This document shows positions 1 through 6,652 of a DNA stretch of 10,662 bases, in pieces. Below the pieces are notes generated by a model, which saw nothing but the letters and a program-made list of their open reading frames with translations, made no database searches and was not told the origin of the DNA. The number at the start of each line of letters is the position of its first letter. The first letter of the stretch is position 1. Source of the DNA: an uncultured Eubacteriales bacterium (lineage in GTDB: Bacteria; Bacillota; Clostridia; Lachnospirales; Lachnospiraceae); NCBI GenBank assembly GCA_900549105.1, contig URND01000105.1, positions 1 through 10,662 on the forward strand. Direction: 5' to 3'. A program made the translations under genes and the position numbers.

Positions 1-78
1 CGCTGCCGCCATAGCTTCTTCCACGCCTTCACCCTTTGGCACAAGGCTTGCCAACTGATTCATATAAATCGTATCCAT
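1..78 (-). CDS. N-terminal fragment of an unrecognised protein, last visible gene of the molybdenum hydroxylase operon
   Basis: Only the first 26 codons are inside the window; the protein begins MDTIYMNQLASLVPKGEG and continues past the left edge. The start is well supported. GGAGG lies about 7 nt upstream, inside the end of mocA, and the ATG shares one base with the mocA stop codon (TAATG), an arrangement typical of translational coupling. The short stretch shows no signal peptide, membrane segment or motif I can assign. The context, downstream of yqeC, yqeB, hydroxylase subunits and mocA, suggests a role in the same pathway, such as an XdhC-type maturation factor, a selenium-handling protein or a substrate-processing enzyme. 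This is a guess from position only, and I do not recognise the family. Confidence 0.7.
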   Translation of the reverse strand, partial: MDTIYMNQLASLVPKGEGVEEAMAAA

Positions 79-671
79 TAATTTTCCTCCTGTCTCTCTG
101 ACATTTCTAATTGTTCCCTTGTATCAATATCCTGAAGTTCCCGGCTGTCATCAACCTCCAGGAACCGAACATCCGCCATATGCCGCCTCAATACATGGCG
201 GCCTCCCATATCTCCGGTGAGCCGGCTTAACTCTTCTATATATATATCTGAAAATATTACCGGGTTTCCCGCCTTTTTTCCGCTGCTCACAGCCAAAATC
301 CCGCCGCTGAATTCGGACAGCAGCCGAATGAGCGTCCGCTTTTTCAGCCATGGCTGGTCGCAGACCATAAAAAGAATCCCGTCTATTTCCGGGCACTGCT
401 GCTCTAACCTGTGAATTCCCAATCGAATGGAGCGGGATATTCCAAGCTCCGGCTTCCGGTTTAACACGGTTATCATGCCCCGGTCTTCCGCCGCCGAAAT
501 AATCTCTGCCGCCCCGGTCACAACCACCGGCGCCGCCGCTGTATTCAGGCCCTCCAATTTTTCAAGCGTCCATAAATACATCGGTTTTCCCTTCAGCAGC
601 GCCGTCAGTTTATCTCCGCCAAAGCGTTCTCCTCTCCCCGCTGCCAGCAAAACAATGCCGATATTCATCAT
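78..671 (-). CDS. mocA: Molybdenum cofactor cytidylyltransferase, MocA/YgfJ-like
   Basis: This protein likely transfers CMP from CTP to molybdopterin in the cytoplasm, giving the cytosine dinucleotide cofactor used by XdhA-type hydroxylases. At 197 aa it has the usual family length and one nucleotidyltransferase domain. The nucleotide loop LAAGRGERFGGDK is at residues 9-21, followed by GISRSIRLGI (77-86), the metal-site CDQP (104-107), GNPVIF (135-140), GDMGGRHVL (153-161) and DIDTREQL (181-188). The LAAG form of the loop, rather than LAGG, favours MocA over the GMP-transferring MobA. There are two adjacent ATGs. The one at 671 overlaps the upstream stop by 4 nt (ATGA), and the one at 668 by 1 nt (TGATG). 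The weak ribosome site GGAAAA sits only 4-5 nt from the first and is better spaced for the second, so the true start may be at 668. Its place directly after the catalytic subunit fits service to that enzyme. Confidence 0.9.
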   Translation of the reverse strand: MMNIGIVLLAAGRGERFGGDKLTALLKGKPMYLWTLEKLEGLNTAAAPVVVTGAAEIISAAEDRGMITVLNRKPELGISRSIRLGIHRLEQQCPEIDGILFMVCDQPWLKKRTLIRLLSEFSGGILAVSSGKKAGNPVIFSDIYIEELSRLTGDMGGRHVLRRHMADVRFLEVDDSRELQDIDTREQLEMSERQEEN

Positions 672-2962
672 TTTTCCAGGGCAAGCATGCCCATTTTAAT
701 CCGCTCAGCCGTCATCGGCAATTCACGGAGCCGCACGCCGCAGGCATTATAAATCGCATTGGCCAACGCCGGAGACGGTGTATTAATGACAATTTCACCG
801 ATGGATTTTGCACCGAAAGGACCTGTCGGTTCATAGGTGCTCTCAAATTCCACGCGGATTCTTCCCATGTCGATTCGTGTCGGAATTTTATACTGCATAA
901 AGGAATTGTTCATCATCATGCCGTCATCCCGATACTGTATATTCTCAAAAAGCGCCATGCCGATGCCCTGAACAATACCGCCCTCTGTCTGGACTCTGGC
1001 TAAATTCCGGTTAATCGGAGTTCCGCAGTCCACTGCCGCCGCATAATCGATAACCTCTACCTGCCCCGTTTCTTTATCCAGCTCAATCTCAACGATTCCG
1101 GCCATAAAAGGCGGCGGCGATACGGGCGATGTAAAACTCTCTGAGGCGCTCATAACATCATTCCGATTAAAATGGCTGGCATCCGCCAAATCTGTCAATG
1201 AAATTTCTTTCTCATCCTTTATCGAATAAAAACGGGAACCGTCAAACTCCACATGTTCGACGGAGCAATCCAGCTTCTCAGCAGCCAGAACCGCCATTTT
1301 TTTCTTTAGAGTCTCGCAGGTTTTAATCACTGCGCCCCCTGTCACATAGGTTGTGCTGGACGCATAGGAACCCGTGTCGTAAGGCGAAACATCCGTGTCC
1401 ACGCCGTGAACCGATATTTTATCCAGATCACATTCCAGACATTCCGCCGCCATCTGGGCCAGAATGGTATCGCAGCCCGTACCCATGTCCGTTGCGCCAA
1501 TCAAAAGATTATAAGTGCCTCCGTCGCCAAGACGGATTTCCACCGCTGCCTGGTCCACACCGGAAATGCCTGAACCCTGCATCGCCAGCGCGCCGCCGAC
1601 AGCCCGGACCTTGCCGTTGCCCATATCCTTTACCGGATATTTTTCGTCCCATCCAATCATTTCTTTTGCCTTTTTCAGACAACGCTGCAGGCCAACCGAC
1701 TGGAAAGTTTCGCCATAATAGGAAGCGACAGGGACATTTTCCTGAATAATATTTATCTCGCGAAGCTTCATGGCATCCATGCCCATTTTAGCCGCCAGCT
1801 CGTCCATCGCCGATTCCAGTGCAAAAATGCCCTGGGTAGCTCCATACCCCCGGTAAGCGCCGGCCGACATGGTGTTTGTATAGACCACATCCGCCGTAAA
1901 GCGGCTGGCCTTCAGCGGCCCGTAAAGGGATATGGATTTATGGCCCGAAAGGCCGACGGTTGTCGGACCATGTTCGCCATAGGCCCCTGTATTTGACAAT
2001 GTATATAAATCAATGGCCTGGAGCCGGCCGTTTTTATCCGCTCCCACCCGGACAGTCACTTCCATTTCATGGCGCGATGTGGAGGCAGTCATGACTTCCT
2101 GCCGGGTAAATATCATCTTGCACGGTTTTCCGGTCAGCCAGGTGACAATGGCCGGATAAACCTCCGACACCGCCGTCTGCTTTGCGCCAAAACCGCCGCC
2201 GATTCTCGGCTTGATTACCCGCACCTTTGATTTCGGGATTCCGAGGGCCCGGGCAACAATCCGCCGGACATGAAATGGAATCTGGGTCGCGCTTGTCACC
2301 ACAAGGCGGCCATAGGCATCCAGCGTTGTGCTTGTCACAAAGGGCTCCATCATCGCCTGATTATTTGCCAGCGTATGATAGGTTCCTTCCGCCACATATT
2401 CGCATTCTGCCAGCACGGCTTCCACATCCCCATCAGTATAGCCGTCCGTTGCACAGAGATTCCTCCGGTTATCTCCGCCAACCGGCATCATGGCAGTCCA
2501 ATCCTCTTCCGGATGAATCACAATCGGATTATCTTTTGCCTTTCTGAAATCCAGTACCGGCGTAAGCACCTCATAGTTGACTTTTATTAATTTTAAGGCT
2601 TTATTGACAGCTTTCTCTGTTGTTCCCGCAACCAGCGCAACCTCGTCCCCCACATAGCGGACCACATCTTCCAGAATATAACGGTCATAGGGACTTGCCT
2701 CGGGATAAGTCTGGCCTGCCTCAGTAAAACGAATGTGAGGCACATCTTCATAAGTAAGCACACATTCGATTCCGGGAACAAGTTTTGCTTTAGAAGTGTC
2801 AATGGACACAATTTTAGCAAAGGCATGGGGACTTCGAAGGGCTTTGACAATCAGATAATCCTTTGTCGTTAAATCATCTGTAAACAAAGGTTTTCCGGCC
2901 ATTAAAGCCATTGCGTCTTTTTTTACAACCCGCTGGTTGATATAGGATTTTTTATCGGACAC
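668..2962 (-). CDS. XdhA-like molybdopterin-binding catalytic subunit of a xanthine dehydrogenase family hydroxylase
   Basis: This is the catalytic subunit of a molybdenum hydroxylase, which oxidises a C-H bond of a heterocycle or aldehyde using water and passes electrons to the [2Fe-2S] and FAD subunits. From the GTG at 2962 it is 764 aa. The N-terminal a/b hammerhead domain is about residues 15-135. The Mo-binding part follows with GGGFGAK (255-261), AYRGYG (369-374), GTGCDT (494-499), DCGTPINRN (645-653) and GPFGAKSIGE (714-723), which ends in the expected catalytic Glu723. GTG is chosen because GGGGAGG (2978-2972) lies 9 nt upstream; a TTG two codons earlier is too close, and further upstream the frame runs through the iron-sulfur gene. 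It overlaps that gene by 11 nt. The residue after GGGFGAK is Gln262, where xanthine-specific eukaryotic-type enzymes have Glu, so the substrate is open. Yqe genes in the operon suggest a selenium-containing cofactor. Confidence 0.93.
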   Translation of the reverse strand: MSDKKSYINQRVVKKDAMALMAGKPLFTDDLTTKDYLIVKALRSPHAFAKIVSIDTSKAKLVPGIECVLTYEDVPHIRFTEAGQTYPEASPYDRYILEDVVRYVGDEVALVAGTTEKAVNKALKLIKVNYEVLTPVLDFRKAKDNPIVIHPEEDWTAMMPVGGDNRRNLCATDGYTDGDVEAVLAECEYVAEGTYHTLANNQAMMEPFVTSTTLDAYGRLVVTSATQIPFHVRRIVARALGIPKSKVRVIKPRIGGGFGAKQTAVSEVYPAIVTWLTGKPCKMIFTRQEVMTASTSRHEMEVTVRVGADKNGRLQAIDLYTLSNTGAYGEHGPTTVGLSGHKSISLYGPLKASRFTADVVYTNTMSAGAYRGYGATQGIFALESAMDELAAKMGMDAMKLREINIIQENVPVASYYGETFQSVGLQRCLKKAKEMIGWDEKYPVKDMGNGKVRAVGGALAMQGSGISGVDQAAVEIRLGDGGTYNLLIGATDMGTGCDTILAQMAAECLECDLDKISVHGVDTDVSPYDTGSYASSTTYVTGGAVIKTCETLKKKMAVLAAEKLDCSVEHVEFDGSRFYSIKDEKEISLTDLADASHFNRNDVMSASESFTSPVSPPPFMAGIVEIELDKETGQVEVIDYAAAVDCGTPINRNLARVQTEGGIVQGIGMALFENIQYRDDGMMMNNSFMQYKIPTRIDMGRIRVEFESTYEPTGPFGAKSIGEIVINTPSPALANAIYNACGVRLRELPMTAERIKMGMLALEK

Positions 2963-3452
2963 CTTCAATGACCTCCCCTTTTCCAAATAATTGATAATTC
3001 GCCTGGGTTGCCCCCAGATAATTGCGAATTGCCCGGTACTGGCCTTCATAGCCGGTACACCGGCAAAGATTTCCGGCAAGATATTCTTTAATCTCCTGCT
3101 CCGTCGGATTCTTTAATTCCTTTGCCATTGCCAGCACATTCATGATAAATCCCGGACTGCAGTAGCCGCACTGCTCTGCGCCCTGGGCCGCCATAAAACG
3201 GGCAAATTCTTCCGCTTCCTTCGCCATGCCTTCCAGCGTCCTAATCCGATGGCCGGAAGCCCGCGCTGCAGGAACAGCGCAGGATAACACGGTCTTTCCA
3301 TCCATATAGACGGTACACAAACCGCAGTTGGTCGTATCACAGCCGCATTTGACACTTTTGAACCCCTTATCCCTGAGATAATCTATCAACATCAAATCCG
3401 GTTCAATATAATCCTCATAGATTTTATCATTAATCCAAAGTTTTATTTTCAT
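2952..3452 (-). CDS. XdhC-like [2Fe-2S] subunit of the molybdenum hydroxylase
   Basis: This 166-aa electron-transfer subunit carries two [2Fe-2S] clusters between the molybdenum centre and FAD. The N-terminal plant-ferredoxin-like domain has C38, C43, C46 and C58 in the pattern GCDTTNCGLC...SC. The C-terminal helical domain has C95 and C98 (QCGYC) plus C130 and C132 (CRCTGY). C36, next to the first ligand (KCGC), is an extra cysteine outside the standard set. Length and ligand spacing are normal for a free-standing small subunit. The ATG at 3452 follows GAGGTGG at good spacing. It starts 13 nt after the FAD subunit stop and its last codons overlap the start of the catalytic subunit. The XdhC name follows E. 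coli XdhABC usage; it must not be confused with the unrelated XdhC maturation factor of other bacteria. Confidence 0.94.
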   Translation of the reverse strand: MKIKLWINDKIYEDYIEPDLMLIDYLRDKGFKSVKCGCDTTNCGLCTVYMDGKTVLSCAVPAARASGHRIRTLEGMAKEAEEFARFMAAQGAEQCGYCSPGFIMNVLAMAKELKNPTEQEIKEYLAGNLCRCTGYEGQYRAIRNYLGATQANYQLFGKGEVIEGVR

Positions 3453-3465
3453 ATCCGTCCCACCT

Positions 3466-4341
3466 CTACATTTCTTTCTTTTCCGATTGGGACAGGATAT
3501 CTTTCACTGCCCTGTAAATAAGCACTTCCGACAGCATCCGGCGGTATTCGCCGCTGGCCCGCATATTACTTCCAAAGCGGACCTTCCCGCTGACCTCCGC
3601 CGCAAACTCCCGAATCACTCCTTCGGCTGCAGCCCCCGCCGGACCTCCGGCCGGTTTCTCCGGCAAACTCTCAGTCAAGCTCTCCGGCAAACTCTCGGCC
3701 AGTTTCTCCGACAGTTTTTCCGAATTCTCCGCAACCACTGCCCTGGCCGGGCGGGCGCCTATCGTAATCTTCCACTGTTTGTTCAGCCTGGACGCGCCGA
3801 CGGCAAGAACCGGAAAATCTGTTTTTGTATTCCGAAAGCTCTGATATGCCGCCTGACGGCCATTTTTCTTTACGTGGATTCGCACTAAAATATCTCTGTC
3901 ATAATTCATGGAAACAAATTCATCCAGCGGAATCATACCTCCGGCATACATTTCCACCGTCGTATCCAGCGCCAGAAATGCTGTCAGCGGGTCAGAAAAA
4001 CCAAAGCGCTGATACAGGCTTCCCCCGATTGTTGCCGTATTGCGAAACTGGGTGCCGACGATTCCCTTTAACGCTTCCTTCATCATCCCATGAAAGTATT
4101 GATTCAGCCCCTCATGACATTCAATATCCCGCAGGGATGTCATGCAGCCGATGACAAATTCATCCTCTGTTTCCTCAATCCGGTTCAACTCCAGATTGCT
4201 CAAATCTATAGCATTTCCGATGGCCCGGCTGCCAAGACGCAGCCACATCCCCCCGCCGATAATCGCTGAATTCTTCTTCTGATTTAATTCGTAAGCTTCT
4301 TCCAGACTCTGTACTTTTTCATAGCCCTGTATGGTATACAT
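3466..4341 (-). CDS. XdhB-like FAD-binding subunit of the molybdenum hydroxylase
   Basis: This 291-aa subunit binds FAD and hands electrons to NAD or another acceptor. The FAD-binding domain has the loop IIGGGMWLRLG (27-37) and the pyrophosphate motif RNTATIGGSL (100-109), followed by SDP (116-118). The C-terminal flavoprotein domain includes TDFPVLAVGA (174-183), ITIGARPARA (192-201) and a terminal NMRASGEYRRML (259-270), all usual for CoxM/XdhB proteins. Between the last two lies an odd low-complexity stretch, residues 207-230, made of six 4-residue units such as SEKL and AESL and encoded by a 12-bp tandem repeat, then a Gly/Ala/Pro-rich linker. Total length is nonetheless typical. The ATG at 4341 is preceded by GGAGGAAGAG, and the gap from the yqeB stop is 9 nt. 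Confidence 0.92.
   Translation of the reverse strand: MYTIQGYEKVQSLEEAYELNQKKNSAIIGGGMWLRLGSRAIGNAIDLSNLELNRIEETEDEFVIGCMTSLRDIECHEGLNQYFHGMMKEALKGIVGTQFRNTATIGGSLYQRFGFSDPLTAFLALDTTVEMYAGGMIPLDEFVSMNYDRDILVRIHVKKNGRQAAYQSFRNTKTDFPVLAVGASRLNKQWKITIGARPARAVVAENSEKLSEKLAESLPESLTESLPEKPAGGPAGAAAEGVIREFAAEVSGKVRFGSNMRASGEYRRMLSEVLIYRAVKDILSQSEKKEM
3652..3723 (-). repeat. Six-copy degenerate 12-bp tandem repeat inside the FAD subunit gene
   Basis: Read on the minus strand the units are TCGGAAAAACTG, TCGGAGAAACTG, GCCGAGAGTTTG, CCGGAGAGCTTG, ACTGAGAGTTTG and CCGGAGAAACCG. Each encodes four residues (SEKL, SEKL, AESL, PESL, TESL, PEKP). The unit length keeps frame, so copy-number change would lengthen or shorten the protein without breaking it. 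The predicted peptide is charged and partly helical and lies in the C-terminal flavoprotein domain. It probably arose by local duplication; any functional effect is unknown. Confidence 0.8.
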
Positions 4342-4350
4342 CTCTTCCTC

Positions 4351-5139
4351 CTACATTCCATGCTCCCAACCACAGACAGCCTCAAGAACGCCGCCGCCGA
4401 TGGCTCTGGCTTTATCTGATATGGTAAAACAGTGATCTCTCTCGCACCGGGCATCGATATCTCCGGCTTTCATCCCCTTTGTCACATATACCCCTTCCTG
4501 TAAAATTCCGCGGACAATTCCCGAAATCTGCGCTTTTACAGGCAGGCCCCCCGACATAGCCACTGTCTGTCCGGCTTCTACCGTATCGCCGATGGCCACA
4601 AGGGGAACAAAACAGCCCTCTCCGGAGGCCCGGATAATCCGTTCAACAGTATAACCGCCGATATTTCCCGGAATCCCCGTATTCGGTATGGCGCTGCCGG
4701 AATCAATAACCCTTCCGAGATAGTGGCCCCGTTTTGTCTCAACCACCCGATGGCAGTCCACGCCGGCCGTAAATCCCGGCCCAACGCCAATCACCAGCGC
4801 GGCATCATTTATCCCTGTTCCAAGATTTTTCTTTGCCATAATCGCATCCACAAGAATCTCCGGCCTGAAAGTCTTCAAAATTTTTGCCTCCGGGTCCGCA
4901 AGCACCGGAATAAAGCCTTCGGAAGCTATCTTTTCTCCCGCCTCAAAGGTTTCCGCGAACTTTGCCCGGACACCCTCGACCTCGGCCTCCCCTTCATAAA
5001 CGGCCCTTGAAAAGGAAACGCTGCGCCGGACGGCTGTGGGAATCTCCAAATCCGTCATCCATACCCTATACCCGGCTTTAACCAACCGCCATCCGATTCC
5101 CGTTGCCAGGTCTCCGGCCCCTTTGATTAACACCTTCAT
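4351..5139 (-). CDS. yqeB: YqeB (EF2563-family) selenium-dependent molybdenum hydroxylase system protein
   Basis: This 262-aa protein belongs to the YqeB family, known from comparative genomics as a marker of selenium-dependent molybdenum hydroxylases; its exact reaction is not settled. The N-terminus has a Rossmann-type glycine loop, GAGDLATGIGWRL (7-19). The middle carries DAIMAKKNLGTG (98-109) and VIGVGPGFTAGVDC (116-129), followed by RVIDSGSAIPNTGIPG (143-158). Residues about 184-230 resemble a small lipoyl/biotinyl-like barrel (GDTVEAGQ, then ISGIVRG and GMKAGDIDAR). This layout matches full-length family members. The ATG at 5139 has TGGAGA about 8 nt upstream, inside a 25-nt gap after yqeC. 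Its position ahead of the hydroxylase subunits supports a role in maturing that enzyme, probably cofactor selenation. Confidence 0.9.
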   Translation of the reverse strand: MKVLIKGAGDLATGIGWRLVKAGYRVWMTDLEIPTAVRRSVSFSRAVYEGEAEVEGVRAKFAETFEAGEKIASEGFIPVLADPEAKILKTFRPEILVDAIMAKKNLGTGINDAALVIGVGPGFTAGVDCHRVVETKRGHYLGRVIDSGSAIPNTGIPGNIGGYTVERIIRASGEGCFVPLVAIGDTVEAGQTVAMSGGLPVKAQISGIVRGILQEGVYVTKGMKAGDIDARCERDHCFTISDKARAIGGGVLEAVCGWEHGM

Positions 5140-5164
5140 ACTCGGTTCTCCATTTCATTTCTCT

Positions 5165-5845
5165 TTATTTATTCATCATCCGCACAAAAAAGATATGCTC
5201 GATTCCTTTCTGGCGGAATTGTTCTCTTATCTGTTTGATTTCATCATACATCTCATCCGTGTCCACCTGGTTAATGACAATGCCAAACCATTGTCCCGGC
5301 TTCACATTCTTTTTCAGTCCCCACGGGCTGGCTCCAAGCTCGGCCAAATCCCCGGGTGTCAGCCGGTGTCCCGGGCCGCATTTTAAAAGCTCCATAACCC
5401 GTCCGGGGCGGTGACAGCTTTCTTCCACCGTTTTCCCGAGACAGGATGCGCCGATAACCCCAAAAACATGGGTTGTTTCTTCTCTCAATACCGGTTCCCA
5501 GGCCTCCGGCGCCTTGCATGGAAATCCCTTAGAACCGTCCGCCTCTATTAAAACAGGGATTTTCTCCGCAAATAATTTCTGTATATCCTCCTCTTTTGGA
5601 GGTCCCATCTTCCCTGACGGCGTCCGGCTGCCCAGAGTATGACGAAAGGGCCCCTCTGCCACCGGCCATATATGTGTTGTCGTAAAAATTCCGTGATGAA
5701 TTTTTCGATTTGAAAACTCTTTGGATATTGCATAAATCAGGCTTGTCTTGCCCCCGGCGCCAACAGCGGAAATCACCGGCGCCTGAATTTTATCCAAACC
5801 GGTAAACTCCAAAAAGCTGCCGGTCGGCGATTCATAAATCTTCAC
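5165..5845 (-). CDS. yqeC: YqeC, putative selenium-dependent hydroxylase accessory protein
   Basis: This 226-aa protein is the YqeC family member that travels with YqeB and orphan SelD in genomes with selenium-dependent molybdenum hydroxylases. It shows a P-loop-like SAVGAGGKTS (26-35), TTTH (55-58), an acidic EADGSKG (101-107), an HRP at 145-147 and NQVD (192-195), suggesting nucleotide binding. The biochemical activity is not established. The start is GTG at 5845, supported by GGAAGGA 7 nt upstream; no in-frame ATG near it has a better site. It is the first gene of the operon and is divergent from the DUF421 gene, so the operon promoter should lie between 5846 and about 5940, although I see no strong -35/-10 pair on this strand. 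Confidence 0.88.
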   Translation of the reverse strand: MKIYESPTGSFLEFTGLDKIQAPVISAVGAGGKTSLIYAISKEFSNRKIHHGIFTTTHIWPVAEGPFRHTLGSRTPSGKMGPPKEEDIQKLFAEKIPVLIEADGSKGFPCKAPEAWEPVLREETTHVFGVIGASCLGKTVEESCHRPGRVMELLKCGPGHRLTPGDLAELGASPWGLKKNVKPGQWFGIVINQVDTDEMYDEIKQIREQFRQKGIEHIFFVRMMNK

Positions 5846-5940
5846 TATGAATTCCTTCCTATTTTAGCATACTTTCCCTGCATTTGATACATACTATTCT
5901 CCATAAAATTAAGTTCTCTCGAAAGAAAAGGAGCGTTTCT
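5846..5940. promoter_or_regulatory. Divergent intergenic region between yqeC operon and yetF-like gene
   Basis: These 95 bp must contain start signals for both directions. On the plus strand TTGATA (5884-5889) and TAAAAT (5904-5909) each match consensus at five of six bases, but the spacer is only 14 bp, so they are a poor pair. On the minus strand no convincing sigma-A promoter is seen; a TAAAAT close to the GTG would leave no room for the ribosome site. A near-palindrome TTCTCTCGAAAGAA (5914-5927, one mismatched pair) could be a regulator site. An activator-dependent operon promoter is possible. Confidence 0.35.
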
Positions 5941-6648
5941 ATGCATGTTCTTTATATTATTGTACTATCCATAGCATCAATTGTCGAACTTTTTGTTTTG
6001 TGTAAGCTGATGGGATACCGTCAGCTCTCCCAGATGAGCATGTTTGATTATGTCAACGGCATCACCATCGGAAATATTGCCGCTGAAATGGCGACTTCCC
6101 TGGACGACAGCTTTGTCGAGCCGATGGTTGCCATGATCATCTATGCCCTCGCCGCGATTCTTCTGTCCTGGTGGAGCAGCAAATCCATCCGGGCCCGGAG
6201 AATCATTGCCGGGAAACCATCCCTCCTGCTGAACAACGGAAAACTTTTTGAAAAAAATTTCCGCAAGGCAAAAATCGATATCAATGAATTTCTGGCCCAA
6301 TGCCGTGTCAACGGATATTTTGACATATCCCAACTGCAGTCCGCCATTTTGGAGGAAAACGGCCATATCAGCTTTCTTCCGAAAAGCAGCAGCCGTCCAT
6401 TAACCCCAAAAGACATGCAGCTGACACCGGATGGGGACGCCCCCGTCGCCACCCTCATCATCGACGGACATATTATGCCGGGAAACCTCAAAGCTTCCGG
6501 AAAAAACGAAAAATGGCTGAAAAGCCAGCTTCAAACCTATGGGATTTCCAATATAGAAGATGTATTTCTGGCAATCTGCGACTTAAATCAGAAATTCACC
6601 GTCTATCCTTATACAAAGGATGAAATTCCGCCGGATATTCTGGCCTGA
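5941..6648 (+). CDS. DUF421 / YetF-like membrane protein
   Basis: This 235-aa protein is the only plus-strand gene. The N-terminal third is membrane-bound: hydrophobic spans at about residues 3-21 and 62-79, with a weaker one around 38-54. The family signature lies between them, YRQLSQMSMFDYVNGITIGNIAAE (first half MGYRQLSQMSMFDY, 24-37). The soluble C-terminal part starts with GKPSLLLNNGKL (91-102) and contains VNGYFDISQLQSAILEENG (123-141), typical of the YetF fold. Members are widespread in Firmicutes and poorly characterised; the biochemical function is unknown. The ATG at 5941 is chosen because AAGGAG (5928-5933) sits 7 nt upstream; an in-frame ATG 19 codons earlier lacks such a site. 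It is divergent from the hydroxylase operon and ends 4 nt before the convergent alaX stop. Confidence 0.87.
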   Translation: MHVLYIIVLSIASIVELFVLCKLMGYRQLSQMSMFDYVNGITIGNIAAEMATSLDDSFVEPMVAMIIYALAAILLSWWSSKSIRARRIIAGKPSLLLNNGKLFEKNFRKAKIDINEFLAQCRVNGYFDISQLQSAILEENGHISFLPKSSSRPLTPKDMQLTPDGDAPVATLIIDGHIMPGNLKASGKNEKWLKSQLQTYGISNIEDVFLAICDLNQKFTVYPYTKDEIPPDILA

Positions 6649-6652
6649 GTTT

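Noticed and set aside
1351..1749. Plus-strand open frame of 132 codons, and similar frames opposite other genes.
   Set aside because: These mirror the codon pattern of the minus-strand genes, are rich in Pro/Arg/Cys, and show no ribosome site or known motif.
2963..3079. Longer reading of the catalytic subunit (803 aa) starting inside the iron-sulfur gene.
   Set aside because: The extra 39 residues are the iron-sulfur gene read in another frame, lack family similarity and have no fitting ribosome site; the GTG at 2962 has GGGGAGG at 9 nt.
5884..5940. Upstream extension of the DUF421 protein by 19 residues.
   Set aside because: The extension is basic and not membrane-like, and the AAGGAG site is positioned for the ATG at 5941.
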